DNA of 64,000 nucleotides, taken from assembly GCA_019418605.1 (NCBI GenBank), contig DYBN01000061.1:11091-75090 (forward strand). Direction: 5' to 3'. The notes under the pieces were generated by a model that saw only the letters and a list, made by a program, of their open reading frames with translations, was not told the origin of the DNA and searched no databases. Below are positions 45,960 through 55,635 of the stretch, piece after piece. Both the position numbers and the translations under genes were made by a program. The stretch comes from Sutterella sp. (GTDB lineage: Bacteria > Pseudomonadota > Gammaproteobacteria > Burkholderiales > Burkholderiaceae_F). Numbering within the stretch: the stretch's first letter is position 1; each line of letters opens with the position of its first letter.

Positions 45960-47041
45960 TGGCGGGAATCCTCTTGCGAGACAGGCGCTTGCGCGGTTTG
46001 CAGCGCGCTCCGTCTTGGGATGAAGGCGGCTTGGGAGTTTGATAGACCAAAGAGCGCGCGCAGGTTCTTTGCCGAAATCGCCTTGCGGCCGTGGTTGAGG
46101 CGGTAAAAAATAAGCGCAATGAAAGTGAGGCTTCCCACGGTGCCGATGATGAGCTCGATGGGAAGCTCGTAGGGCGCGATGATGCTGCGGCCGATGAGGT
46201 CGCACGTCAGAACAAAGAGCGCACCGAAAAGCGCCGTGTCCGCAAGCGTGGCGCGAAGATCATCGCCCTTAAAGAGCGCCACAATGTTGGGCACGATGAG
46301 CCCGATGTAGGAGATGGCGCCCACGACGGTGACCACGGCCGCAGTGATCATTGCCGCAATCGTGAGCCCGGCAAAGAGCACCACGTTGTAGTTGACGCCG
46401 AGATTGCTTGAGAAGTCGCGCCCCATGCCGACGATGTTGAACTGCTTGGCGAAGACAAAGGCGATGACAACGAGGGGCAGGGCAAGCGCCACAAGCTCAT
46501 AGTTGCCTTTAAGCACAAGCGAGAAGTGCCCCACAAGCCAGGTCGACAAGGCCTGCGTCATGTCAAAGCGAAAGGCAAGAAAGTTGGTGATGCCCCCGAT
46601 CACGTTGCCAAACATGATGCCCACCAGGGGCACGAGCACGGGATCCTTCAAAGGCATGCGCATGATGAACCATACAAAGAGCCAGGTGCCGGCGATGGCG
46701 GCGCCAAAGGCAAAGAAAGCGCGCCCCAAGAGCGTGGAGTCGGGCAGAAACAAGAGCGCAAGCAAAATGCCGAACTGTGCCGAAGAGATCGTTGCTCCCG
46801 TCGTGGGAGAGACAAACTTGTTGGCGCACAGCTGCTGCATCAGCAGCCCCGCAATGCTCATGCCGATGCCCGTGCAAAGAATGGCAAGCAGCCGCGGCAG
46901 GCGCGAGATCACAAGTAGTTCAAGCGACTCAACATCGCCCTCGAGAATTTTGGAGGGCGTGACATCGGCCGCGCCCACAAAAAGGGAAAAGATGCTGACA
47001 ACAAGCGTCAGAAAAAAGAGCCAAACGGTCGAGCGCGTCAT
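45956..47041 (-). CDS. Siderophore ABC transporter permease (CeuB/YclN/FatD type)
   Basis: 361 residues from ATG 47041 (MTRSTVWLFFLTLVVSIFSL). FecCD-family permease with the YclN-like segment MSIAGLLMQQLCANKFVSPT and GAISYIGLIVPNIVALF. The last 40 residues are an extra soluble tail. First gene of the operon, with a Fur-like box about 50 bp upstream of the start. Confidence 0.92.
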   Translation of the reverse strand: MTRSTVWLFFLTLVVSIFSLFVGAADVTPSKILEGDVESLELLVISRLPRLLAILCTGIGMSIAGLLMQQLCANKFVSPTTGATISSAQFGILLALLFLPDSTLLGRAFFAFGAAIAGTWLFVWFIMRMPLKDPVLVPLVGIMFGNVIGGITNFLAFRFDMTQALSTWLVGHFSLVLKGNYELVALALPLVVIAFVFAKQFNIVGMGRDFSSNLGVNYNVVLFAGLTIAAMITAAVVTVVGAISYIGLIVPNIVALFKGDDLRATLADTALFGALFVLTCDLIGRSIIAPYELPIELIIGTVGSLTFIALIFYRLNHGRKAISAKNLRALFGLSNSQAAFIPRRSALQTAQAPVSQEDSRQ

Positions 47042-47092
47042 GAGCAAAGAGGGCGCGAAAGCAAAGTGTCTGAAAAATAAAACTATGAGAAT

Positions 47093-47111
47093 AATAATGA
47101 AAATCATTCCC
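47093..47111 (-). promoter_or_regulatory. Fur-box-like site upstream of the siderophore ABC operon
   Basis: AATAATGAAAATCATTCCC matches the Fur consensus at about 15 of 19 positions, with the core dyad AATGA-AAA-TCATT. It sits 50-70 bp ahead of the first permease start, suiting repression of the leftward operon. The rest of the 395-bp gap (47042-47436) holds no gene. Confidence 0.72.
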
Positions 47112-47436
47112 ATTTCAATCGAGTCTGAAGCCCTTGCAGAGCGGCGCGTTGCGAACGGCTGCGGAAGGCTCTGTCGGGAAGCAAAGATGCCGTGGTGACG
47201 CCGTCGAAGAGGCGATTCTTGGGGATGCGTGACGGTCGCTGCGTGCATTTCCCAAAAACAAGGTTTGGGGCAAGACCATTGAGTGTTGACGGATACTTGC
47301 TGAGGCCAAAGAGGCACAGGGATGAAATGAGAGGTTGGGGCTGACGGTGCTCGTTGATCAAGCTGCCGGTGACCTCGTCGGTTGATTCTTGAACCGATAC
47401 AATCGTCGTTCAAACGCTTGATCGCAGAAAGTCACC

Positions 47437-49065
47437 ATGGCAGGCACTGAACTTCAACCGCTCCCGTTGTCCTTTTCAGGATTTTCCCTGCTTCGGGAGA
47501 GAGGGAGAATCTACGTTGACAAGACCGCGCTGATCCACTCGCTGTGTGAATCTGATGGATCGCAGCAGGTCTTTCTTGCCCGGCCGCGGCGCTTCGGCAA
47601 ATCGCTGCTCGTCTCGACCTTCGAATCGCTTTTCAAGTACGGCCTGAGAGATTTCAAGGGGCTCGCCATTGAAAAACTCTGGACCGACAAAACTTACCCG
47701 GTCGTGCATCTGGATCTCTCCGCCACCCGGGAATTTTCAGACTTTGCGACTTTCAAGCTGCTCTTTGAGCGCATACTCCTGCGCCGCTTCAGGAAAACCG
47801 GTTTCGTTTACGATCCCTTGGCAGAGGACGATGTGATCGGCCAACTCGACGATTGGCTCGATGGCCTGTCGGACAACTCTTTGGTTGTGCTCATCGATGA
47901 ATACGACGCGCCTCTGACTGCCTGCCTGCACCAGACGGAGCTTTTCACGCAAGTGCAGTCCGCAATGAGCCGTCTCTTCCTGATGCTCAAGGAACATTCG
48001 AGCTGTCTGCGCTTTCTCTTCATCACCGGCATCACGAAGTTGAGCAACACAGGCATCTTCTCGGGATTCAACAGCTTGGAAGATATTTCCCTGGATTCCG
48101 ACTACGGCACGATTCTGGGGTATACCGAAAAAGAGGTTGAAGAGTACTTCGGTCCGTACATTGACCGGGCCGCTCAGAGACTGGGCTTGACCAGCCGTGC
48201 ACTGCTCGATGAGCTTCGCATCAACTACGACGGCTTTTGTTTTGACAAGCAGGCTTCGACGCATGTCTACTGCCCGTGGTCTGTTCTCAATTTCCTCAAA
48301 AAGCCGCAGGAAGGCTTTGAAAACTATTGGTATTCAAGCGGCGGAAATCCGTCCGTACTCTTGAATTATCTGAAGGCTCACCATCTGCAGGCCCCGTCTT
48401 CTTTTGACAAAGCCTTGGTTTTGGAGGTCAAGGCGCTCAAGTCCTCCCAGCAGTACCGTGAACTGGCGCTTGCGGTTCTGCTCACGCAAACCGGATACCT
48501 CACGATCAAAAGTTGTCCAAGCGACGGATACGTCGAGCTTGCCTATCCGAATCGGGAGGTTCGGTGCTCCATGGCGCAGCTCTACGCCGACGAACTTCTA
48601 AGTGGCGTCGATCGCGAGACGATTGACATCGTCAAGCTCAAGCAAAACCTTCTGCAATGCAATCTCGACGAGGTGGCGCGCATTCTCAATCTGGTCTTCA
48701 ACGTGATTGACTACAAGAACTATCCGGTGACCGATGAGTCCGTCTGCCGGGGATTTCTGCAGGTGCTCTTCATGGGCGCGGCGATGTTCCCGCAGGTCGA
48801 GACTCACACGGCCTGCGGCCGCAGCGATCTTGAAGTCGACGTCGGGAACCGGCGCTGGGTTTTCGAAACCAAGTTCGCTCGCAGGCCGGAGGACGCCGAC
48901 CGTCTTCTTGCCGAAGGCCGCGAACAGATGCTCAAGGGACGCTACGGCGAGACGCTGCACAAGGCCAAGTTGCTGCGCGCCGTCCTTGTCTTTGACGGCA
49001 AAGCGCGTGCATTCACGCGCTGGGCGCTTGTTGAAGAAGCTGCAATGGGGGCGGCAGGAAAGTAA
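47437..49065 (+). CDS. AAA-ATPase-like/PD-(D/E)xK nuclease fusion protein (PF09820-DUF1703 type)
   Basis: 542 residues. N-terminal AAA-ATPase-like domain typical of this family (FSLLRERGRIYVDKTALI, Walker A-like LARPRRFGKSLLVS at about 46-59, VLIDEYDAPLTA at about 150). The C-terminal PDDEXK_9 domain has RSDLEVDVGNRRWVFETKFA (D, then ExK, about 465-484). Common in Bacteroidetes and gut anaerobes, often in many copies; function unsettled (defence or mobile DNA suggested). Base composition is lower in GC than the neighbours, hinting at transfer. Confidence 0.85.
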   Translation: MAGTELQPLPLSFSGFSLLRERGRIYVDKTALIHSLCESDGSQQVFLARPRRFGKSLLVSTFESLFKYGLRDFKGLAIEKLWTDKTYPVVHLDLSATREFSDFATFKLLFERILLRRFRKTGFVYDPLAEDDVIGQLDDWLDGLSDNSLVVLIDEYDAPLTACLHQTELFTQVQSAMSRLFLMLKEHSSCLRFLFITGITKLSNTGIFSGFNSLEDISLDSDYGTILGYTEKEVEEYFGPYIDRAAQRLGLTSRALLDELRINYDGFCFDKQASTHVYCPWSVLNFLKKPQEGFENYWYSSGGNPSVLLNYLKAHHLQAPSSFDKALVLEVKALKSSQQYRELALAVLLTQTGYLTIKSCPSDGYVELAYPNREVRCSMAQLYADELLSGVDRETIDIVKLKQNLLQCNLDEVARILNLVFNVIDYKNYPVTDESVCRGFLQVLFMGAAMFPQVETHTACGRSDLEVDVGNRRWVFETKFARRPEDADRLLAEGREQMLKGRYGETLHKAKLLRAVLVFDGKARAFTRWALVEEAAMGAAGK

Positions 49066-49224
49066 GTTGCCCAAAGACCTTCAGGCCAACATTGAGCCAA
49101 GAGCCTGCATGCAATAGTCGTTTCTAAGACACGGCGGGCAACAGCGGCTGCTGTTGCATGCCGCAAGACAAGAGCGCCGCCGCTTGCTTTCGGCGGGCGC
49201 CCCCGCAATGCGGCGGTTGCGCGT

Positions 49225-49250
49225 CTTAAAAAAAAGGCCCTTGGGCACCG
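49225..49250 (-). terminator. Probable terminator after recJ
   Basis: Minus strand reads a short stem GGTGCCC-AA-GGGCC then eight T residues, immediately past the recJ stop. The stem is short but the U-tract is strong. Confidence 0.55.
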
Positions 49251-49257
49251 TTGCTTT

Positions 49258-50955
49258 TTATTCCTCCATGGCCTCAACGACGAGCTGCACCGAGCGGCGT
49301 CCCATGAATTCGTTGATTTCGGGCCGGTAGGCGAGCCGCACGTGCGTCGGTACGGGAGTGCTGCGGCGAAAGTAGATTGCCTCAAAGCGGTTGCCCGCAA
49401 GATCAACGACGAGCTTGAGGTGCGCGTCCTTGAGGATGCGCTGGCTGATTACGGTGAAGTCGTTGGCAAAAAGCGGCCGCTCAAAGCCCTGGCCCCAGAT
49501 GCGCTGCTGCACTGCTTCGACCAAGCCAAAGGAGATTTCCTCAGGCGACAGGGCCCCGTCGATGTAGACCACGCGCTCAAAGACTTCCGGGTCGGTCGTC
49601 TCCTTGACGGCGGCCTCAAAAAGGCGGCTGAAGCGCTCGAGCTTGTCGGCCTTGATGGTGAGGCCCGCGGCCATGGCGTGGCCGCCGAAGCGCTCGATCA
49701 CGTCCGGGGCGCGCTTGCTGATCAAGTCAAGCGTATCGCGCAGGTGAATGCCTTCAATCGAGCGGCCCGAGCCCTTGAGCAAGTCGCGGTCGTCTCTGGC
49801 AAAGGCAATCACCGGGCGGTGCGTGCGCTCCTTCAAGCGGCTTGCCACAAGGCCCACGACGCCCTGATGCCAGTCTTCTTCAAAGAGCGTGATCGTGGCG
49901 TGGTGCCGCCAGTCCATGTTGGCAAGGCGCTCAACGGCGTCAAGCTGCATGCTGTCTTCAAGCCCGCGCCGCTCGCGGTTTAGGGCGTCGAGCTCCTCGG
50001 CATAGCGGCGCGCCGTCTCGGCGTCGTCGGCGAGCAGGCACTCGATGCCCACGCCCATCTCCGTGAGGCGGCCTGCCGCGTTGATGCGCGGGGCGATGGC
50101 AAAGGAGAAGTCGCGGGCCGTGGCGCACGTGACGTCGCGCCCTGCCACTTCAAAAAGCGCGTTGATGCCCGCGAGCCCCAGCCCGCGGCGCACGCGCGAG
50201 AGCCCCTGGGCGACGAGCACGCGGTTGTTGTGGTCAAGCTTGACCACGTCGGCGACGGTGCCCAGAGCAACAAGGTCGCTCAAGCGGTCTAGCCGCGGCT
50301 GGTTTTGCTGCGTAAAGACGCCGCGCCGGCGCAGTTCGGCGCGCAGCGCAAGCAGGACGTAAAACATCACGCCGCAGCCCGCAAGAGACTTGCTCGGGAA
50401 GGCCGAGCCGCGCACGTTGGGGTTGACGATGCAGGAGGCGTTGGGGAGCGCATCTCCCGGCAAATGGTGATCCGTGATGATGACGTCGATGCCAAGCGCC
50501 CTGGCGCGCTCGACGCCCTCGACGCTTGCAATGCCGTTGTCAACCGTGATGATGAGGTCCGGCGCTGGATCGGCGCTTGCGGCCAGATCGACGATCGCAG
50601 GCGAGAGCCCGTAGCCGAACTTGAAGCGGTCGGGGACGATGTAGCGCACGTCAAGCCCCATCATGGCAAGCCCGCGCACGGCGACGGCGCAGGCTGTCGC
50701 CCCGTCGCAGTCGTAGTCGGCAACGACCGTGACGCGGCGCTTTCTTAAAACGGCCTCGGCAAGGAGCTCCGCTGCGCTCTGCGCGCCTTCAAGCGTTGCG
50801 GGCGGCAGCATCGAGCGCCAGTCTTCAAGGAGGTCCTCGGGACGCGTGATGCCGCGCGCGGCTAGCGCCTGCGCAATCGGGCGCAGAATGCCCGCGTGCT
50901 CGAGCCTCTCGCAGGCGATTTTGTCGTACGGGCGAAGGGTAAAGCGCGTTTTCAC
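49258..50955 (-). CDS. recJ: Single-stranded-DNA exonuclease RecJ
   Basis: 565 residues. DHH-superfamily motifs VVADYDCDGATACAVAV (about 79), TVDNGIASVEG, TDHHLPGDALP (about 161) and the DHHA1 region with FGGHAMAAGLTI. 5'-3' exonuclease in recombination and mismatch repair. Its ATG overlaps the stop of the upstream RpfE-like gene (ATGA), a coupling seen in related genomes. Confidence 0.95.
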   Translation of the reverse strand: MKTRFTLRPYDKIACERLEHAGILRPIAQALAARGITRPEDLLEDWRSMLPPATLEGAQSAAELLAEAVLRKRRVTVVADYDCDGATACAVAVRGLAMMGLDVRYIVPDRFKFGYGLSPAIVDLAASADPAPDLIITVDNGIASVEGVERARALGIDVIITDHHLPGDALPNASCIVNPNVRGSAFPSKSLAGCGVMFYVLLALRAELRRRGVFTQQNQPRLDRLSDLVALGTVADVVKLDHNNRVLVAQGLSRVRRGLGLAGINALFEVAGRDVTCATARDFSFAIAPRINAAGRLTEMGVGIECLLADDAETARRYAEELDALNRERRGLEDSMQLDAVERLANMDWRHHATITLFEEDWHQGVVGLVASRLKERTHRPVIAFARDDRDLLKGSGRSIEGIHLRDTLDLISKRAPDVIERFGGHAMAAGLTIKADKLERFSRLFEAAVKETTDPEVFERVVYIDGALSPEEISFGLVEAVQQRIWGQGFERPLFANDFTVISQRILKDAHLKLVVDLAGNRFEAIYFRRSTPVPTHVRLAYRPEINEFMGRRSVQLVVEAMEE

Positions 50956-52052
50956 AGTGCGCCCTCCGGCCTTTGGGCTTCTTCAGATGCCGCTCCTTGG
51001 GCAAAAAGCCAGGAGCGCGCGGAAAGTTTCTTTCCCGGGGCAAGGCGCGAGAGAAACGATTTCGGGTCGTTGTTTTTCTTCAATAGCGTCAGCGTGAGCC
51101 CCTCGCCGCACCCCACGATGACCGCGTGATCGCACCCCTTGCGGCGGGCCGCGGCCGACAAGGCGTCAACCTGCGCAACAACCGCGTCGAGCCGCTCCTG
51201 CCAAAGCGTCCAGTCCCGGGCAAGCCAGGGCTTGTAGAGCGCGTCGATCACGGCAATGCACTCGCCGTTGGGCGCATCGGCGGGCCAGGTCTCGGCGTTG
51301 GTGATTTTTCCCAGCCGGTGGTTGAGAATGCCCGCGGCAAGCGCCCAGCCCGTGATGGCGTCGTCGTCGGTGAGCACGCTGCGAATGCGCGTGGGGGGAT
51401 AAAAGTTGCTGTAGCAGCCCCCGCCTGAAATCCAAAGCGTATTGACGGCGCGCCCGCTGCAGGAGAGTCCGGCAGCTGCAAGCGCATGGTTCAGGGCGTT
51501 GAGATCGTCCACCGCCCGATCGACGGATTCGGCCGATTCGGTTGCGGGCTCGAGGTCGATCGCCGCGTCCGGCGCATGGCCCTCAAGAGCCTCAAAGGGG
51601 CGGGCGGCCACGCCCCAAGGGGTTTTTCGCGTGAGATAAAGCGTCCGGTCCCAGCGCTGCAGCCGAAAGCCGCGCTCGCGCAGCGGCACGGTCATGCTCG
51701 AGCAAAAGGCTTCAACGGCTGCTTCAGTCGGATCGATGCGCGAGAGCGCCCCGTTTTCATCGGCGTGGGCAAGCGTGAGCGACCAGACTTCGTTGGCAAG
51801 CTGCGGGCCCTGATTAACAGACCAGACATAGGGCGCGCACACCGCGGGCAGCGCCCGGCGGCATAAAACCGACCACGCCCAAATGAGGTGCACCGAGCGC
51901 GAAAAGGCCCGCGAGTGAAAGCTTTGCACCACGGGCTCGTCGGTGAGGTTCGTCGACAGCCGCGAGAGCGTCTCAATGGCCTTTGAAGAAACAAGGGGCT
52001 CTTCGCGGGAAGAAAGAATCAGGCCGGGAATGAGAAAGTACACCTGCTGCAT
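50952..52052 (-). CDS. RpfE-like / phosphoglycerate-mutase-related protein upstream of recJ
   Basis: 366 residues from ATG 52052 (MQQVYFLIPGLILSS). No well-characterised domain is obvious. The layout resembles the family annotated as RpfE-type regulatory or cofactor-independent phosphoglycerate-mutase-like protein, found next to recJ in beta- and gammaproteobacteria. Conserved-looking segments are NTLWISGGGCYSNFYPPTRI (about 232-251) and HAVIVGCGEGLTLTLLKK near the end. Family recognition is from neighbourhood plus weak similarity; biochemical role unknown. Confidence 0.6.
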   Translation of the reverse strand: MQQVYFLIPGLILSSREEPLVSSKAIETLSRLSTNLTDEPVVQSFHSRAFSRSVHLIWAWSVLCRRALPAVCAPYVWSVNQGPQLANEVWSLTLAHADENGALSRIDPTEAAVEAFCSSMTVPLRERGFRLQRWDRTLYLTRKTPWGVAARPFEALEGHAPDAAIDLEPATESAESVDRAVDDLNALNHALAAAGLSCSGRAVNTLWISGGGCYSNFYPPTRIRSVLTDDDAITGWALAAGILNHRLGKITNAETWPADAPNGECIAVIDALYKPWLARDWTLWQERLDAVVAQVDALSAAARRKGCDHAVIVGCGEGLTLTLLKKNNDPKSFLSRLAPGKKLSARSWLFAQGAASEEAQRPEGAL

Positions 52053-52275
52053 GTTGACGAGCCGAATCCGCTGAAATTCAAAAAGACTGAAAAAACAAAA
52101 GCCCGCGCCAAAAGCCGGGCCAGATGCGCACGCATTCACTGTGCGCACGCCGACCGTGCGCGCGAGGCGTCAGTTTGCCCTTTTGCGCGGGCCGCACAAA
52201 AGGGCAATAGACAAGGAAAAGCGCGCAGGCAACGAAGGCCTGGCGCAGGACCTGAAAAGGCCCGGGGGCGCGCTT

Positions 52276-52935
52276 TTAGAGCCCGTGGGTGGGCTTGATG
52301 CCCGCGCCCAACACCACGCGCATCAAATCGGCCACCGTGCCCGAGTTGGTTTTGTCCATGATCGAGGCGCGGTGCGCTTCCACCGTCTTGATCGAAATGC
52401 CCAGATCGTCGGCGATTTGCTTATTGAGGCGTCCGGCCGTGATGCGCTCCAGAACCTGCTGCTCGCGCGCGGTGAGCTTTCTGAGCAGCGCCTCGTTGAG
52501 GCTGCGCCGCTCGTTTCTGACGCGCCGCTCGCGGGCTTCCTGCAGCATGCGCTCGACCTGCTGCTTGAGCGCCGCCTGATCAAAGGGTTTTTCGATGAAG
52601 TCCACGGCCCCCTTTTTGAGCGCGTTGACCGCCATCGGCACGTCGCCGTGGCCGGTGATGAAGATGATCGGGAGATCGGCGTTGCGCGCGATGAGGTGTT
52701 CCTGAACCTCAAGTCCGCTCATGCCGTTCATGCGGACGTCGAGAAGCAGAACGGCGATTGCGTAAGGGTCGTACTTGGCGATGAAGCTCTCGCCGCTGTC
52801 GTAGAGCTCCACCTTGTAGTCGCTTGCTTCAAGCAGCCACCGGATGGAGTCGCGCACGGCCTCGTCGTCGTCGACGACATAGACCGTCCCGAGGGTCTGT
52901 GTGGATTCGGTAGTGGTGTAGTTGGAAAAAGGCAT
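52276..52935 (-). CDS. FixJ-type LuxR-family response regulator
   Basis: 219 residues. Receiver domain with acidic VVDDDEAVRDS, phospho-acceptor D66 in LLLDVRMNGMSGLE, T94 and K116 (FIEKPF). C-terminal LuxR/GerE helix-turn-helix (LTAREQQVLERITAGRLNKQ, then VEAHRASIMDK). Lies 14 bp after the histidine kinase gene stop, so the two form a pair. Targets cannot be read from the window. Confidence 0.93.
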   Translation of the reverse strand: MPFSNYTTTESTQTLGTVYVVDDDEAVRDSIRWLLEASDYKVELYDSGESFIAKYDPYAIAVLLLDVRMNGMSGLEVQEHLIARNADLPIIFITGHGDVPMAVNALKKGAVDFIEKPFDQAALKQQVERMLQEARERRVRNERRSLNEALLRKLTAREQQVLERITAGRLNKQIADDLGISIKTVEAHRASIMDKTNSGTVADLMRVVLGAGIKPTHGL

Positions 52936-52949
52936 AAGTGCTTCCCTTT

Positions 52950-55349
52950 TTATTTTTCTTGGCTGCTCGCGCCCGTCTGGGTGTCGGCGGGGCTGCCGGC
53001 GGCTGCAGGGGAGGCCGGCAGCAAAAGCTTGAATATTGTACCGCCCTCGGGATTGGGCTCGAAGCTCAGTCGCCCGTGGTGACTTTCAACGATCGAGCGG
53101 CAGATGTTGAGCCCGATTCCCATGCCGGTGCGCTTCGTTGAGTAGAAGGGATCAAAGATGTGGCGGGCTGCTTCGGCATCAATCCCGCAGCCCTGATCGG
53201 CAATGGTGAATTCAACCGCGCGCGGCAGCCGCCGCACGGTGAGGCGCACCTGCTGCGCGTGCGTCTGCAGGCTTGCCTCCATGGCGTTTTTAAGAAGATT
53301 GATGAGCACCTGCTCGATCAAGACGGGGTCGCAGACGATTGTCTCGCTTCCGGCGCTGATGTCAAGCGCAATCGTCATCCCGTACTTTTTAGCCTGCAGC
53401 TGGGCGAGTTCCAGGGTCTCGTCGAGAATGTGCGAGACGGCCGCGGGCACGCGCACGGTCTCTCCTCGTTTTGCAAAGCCGCGGATGCGGCGGATGATCT
53501 GCGCGGCGCGCTGCGTCTGATTGATGATCTTGTTGAGGCCCGCCTCGACCCCGGCTTCGGTGAGCTTGCCCGCCTTGAGCATGGTAAGCGTGGCCGAGGC
53601 GTAGTTCTGCACGGCGGCAAGGGGCTGATTGAGCTCGTGGGCAAGCGAGCTTGCAAGTTCGCCCATCGTCATAAGGCGAGATGCCTGCTCGGCGTTTTTT
53701 TGCTGCTGCTCGAGCATCTCCTCGTGCTCTTTTTTTACCGTCACGTCCTGAATCGTCAGAAGCTCAGCGGGCCTTCCTCCCATCCAAGTGATGTTTCGCG
53801 CGCCAATGAAAAACCACCGGCGCGTCGCCTCGTCGTAGACGGCGCTGCTTTGCGCGACCGGCCCCTGCTCCTTGATGAGCGCGGCAAGGCGCTGGTGCGC
53901 CGCGCCCGTGTTGCCGAAGACCTCGATGTAGCGCGCGTTGGCATAAAGAAGCTCGCACGTGCCGTCGGGGTTGACGTAGGCGACGCTTACGGCCGAGTCC
54001 ATCGACTCGAGCACGCGGATCGTGCGCTCGTGCGCGACGGCAAGCGCCTGGCGCGAGCGCTTTTGCTGCGTGATGTCGCGCAGCGTCACAAGCCACCCGG
54101 GCTGGCGGCCGCCTTCGGAGAGCGAGCGCAGGGGCAGGATTTCGGCGGCGCACACAAAGCGCGAGCCGTCCTTTCTGCGGGCGTTGAACTCGGCGCGCAC
54201 GATGTCGCCCGCGCCGGACTCTCCAAGATGGCCTTCAAAGTCAAAGACCTTCTGATCCTGCGGGCAGAAGCGGTAGGGAGGCGTCATGCCGATCGCCTCG
54301 CCCGGGGCGTCGGCCATGAGTTCGCTGAAGGCGTGGTTGGTGTAGAGAATTTTTCCCGTGCGGTCGGTCACCATGAGGCCGTCGAGAATCGACTGGCTCA
54401 TCGTCTGCTGCACGATGATGCGCGCGCGCAGCTCCTCTTCGGTTTTTATCTGCCGGTACTGGTAGATCAGGATGCCGAGCATCGAGAGCACGAGCAGACA
54501 GCCAAAGAAGATGAGGCCTGCGATGAGCTTGGTGTAGCCGTAGGCCGAGTCCATGTGGGTGTTGACCACAAGCAGCTGCACGGCCTGCGGCAGCGGCGTC
54601 AGGGGAGAGGTGGTGCGGATGTTGTCGCTCGGGGTTTTGGGAAGCGCCGACTTGGGCCCGGCCACGGGCGAGGCGGCCAGAACCTCCCTGCCGTCGACCA
54701 AGAGCGAAATCTTGTAGCGGTAGCCGAGCGTCGTTTCCGTAAACTGCCGCAGCATCGAGATGAGGGCAATGCGCGCAACCCAAAAGCGGCCGTTGCCGGC
54801 GGGCAGCACCAGGTCGGTGTAGATGGCGCTGTTTTGGCTCAGCCTGTAGGGAAGCGACAGGGCCGCGGTTGAGATTCCGTCGGCGCGCGCCAGAGCGCGC
54901 AGGCTCTGTGCGGTTTCTAGTTTTACGCCTGCCCTTCTGGGCGCGGCCTCAAGCACCATGGGCGTGGAGCAGCTCTGGCTGATCACGCCCTCGCGGTTTA
55001 CGACGGAGAGCTCGGTAAATTCCACGTAGCGGCCAAAAAGTTCGGATGCCGCGGCGCACACGGGCCCGGGGGAGGCTCTTGCGGCAAGCTCCTTTAGCTG
55101 CTCGGAAAACACAAGCATGCGCCGCTCGAACTGCCGGGCAATCGACTGCGTCATCGCCACCTGCGCCTCGGTTTCGAGCTTGCGCGTTTCAATGCTCACG
55201 GCCCAGGAGACGTAGGCAAAGACGGCGAGCATCAGCACGATCACGCCGAAGGTGATGTAGATGCCGCGGCGGCTCACGGGGCGGGCGCTGCTGCTGACAA
55301 GCTCAAGGAGCTTGTCGTCGATCTGAACGGATTGATCCGAATCACGCAT
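52950..55349 (-). CDS. Membrane sensor histidine kinase with two PAS domains (FixL/DctB-like)
   Basis: 799 residues from ATG 55349 (MRDSDQSVQIDDKLLELV). Membrane helices at about 30-52 and 280-303 enclose a periplasmic sensor of about 230 residues, with some similarity to Cache-type folds. Then a PAS domain (LDGLMVTDRTGKILYTNHAF), a second PAS-like domain, HisKA with the phospho-histidine in MGELASSLAHELNQPLAAV, and an HATPase with N and G boxes (LLKNAMEASLQ, GMGIGLNICRSIVESHHGRL). Signal unknown; context suggests respiration or dicarboxylate-type ligands (inference only). Confidence 0.92.
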   Translation of the reverse strand: MRDSDQSVQIDDKLLELVSSSARPVSRRGIYITFGVIVLMLAVFAYVSWAVSIETRKLETEAQVAMTQSIARQFERRMLVFSEQLKELAARASPGPVCAAASELFGRYVEFTELSVVNREGVISQSCSTPMVLEAAPRRAGVKLETAQSLRALARADGISTAALSLPYRLSQNSAIYTDLVLPAGNGRFWVARIALISMLRQFTETTLGYRYKISLLVDGREVLAASPVAGPKSALPKTPSDNIRTTSPLTPLPQAVQLLVVNTHMDSAYGYTKLIAGLIFFGCLLVLSMLGILIYQYRQIKTEEELRARIIVQQTMSQSILDGLMVTDRTGKILYTNHAFSELMADAPGEAIGMTPPYRFCPQDQKVFDFEGHLGESGAGDIVRAEFNARRKDGSRFVCAAEILPLRSLSEGGRQPGWLVTLRDITQQKRSRQALAVAHERTIRVLESMDSAVSVAYVNPDGTCELLYANARYIEVFGNTGAAHQRLAALIKEQGPVAQSSAVYDEATRRWFFIGARNITWMGGRPAELLTIQDVTVKKEHEEMLEQQQKNAEQASRLMTMGELASSLAHELNQPLAAVQNYASATLTMLKAGKLTEAGVEAGLNKIINQTQRAAQIIRRIRGFAKRGETVRVPAAVSHILDETLELAQLQAKKYGMTIALDISAGSETIVCDPVLIEQVLINLLKNAMEASLQTHAQQVRLTVRRLPRAVEFTIADQGCGIDAEAARHIFDPFYSTKRTGMGIGLNICRSIVESHHGRLSFEPNPEGGTIFKLLLPASPAAAGSPADTQTGASSQEK

Positions 55350-55635
55350 GAGGCTTGTGGCTCGAGTGCAGATGCGAAAAGAAAAGGTCCGATAAAACCC
55401 GCGCAGGCAAGCGCGCGTTTTTCTATCCTGCAAGTGTAGGTGTTTTCGTAAAGAGTGGACGCAGGCCTTCAAAATTGGGGCAAAGCAAAAAGAAAGCCCC
55501 GGCGCTTTTGCCGTGCTTTCTGTCCGCAAGCCTTTCCCTATACTTTTGGGCATCCAAATGGCGCGCTCGCGGGGCCCCGAGGGCTATCGAAGCGCACGAT
55601 TTTTCAGGCATCAAAAGCAAGAGAAAAGACACACC

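Noticed and set aside
49228..49236. A8/T8 homopolymer near the recJ end as a third contingency tract
   Set aside because: It lies outside coding sequence and serves as the U-tract of a probable terminator.
53160..54872. 570-codon open frame opposite the histidine kinase
   Set aside because: High-GC antisense shadow; the kinase frame contains PAS, HisKA and HATPase motifs, the opposite strand nothing recognisable.
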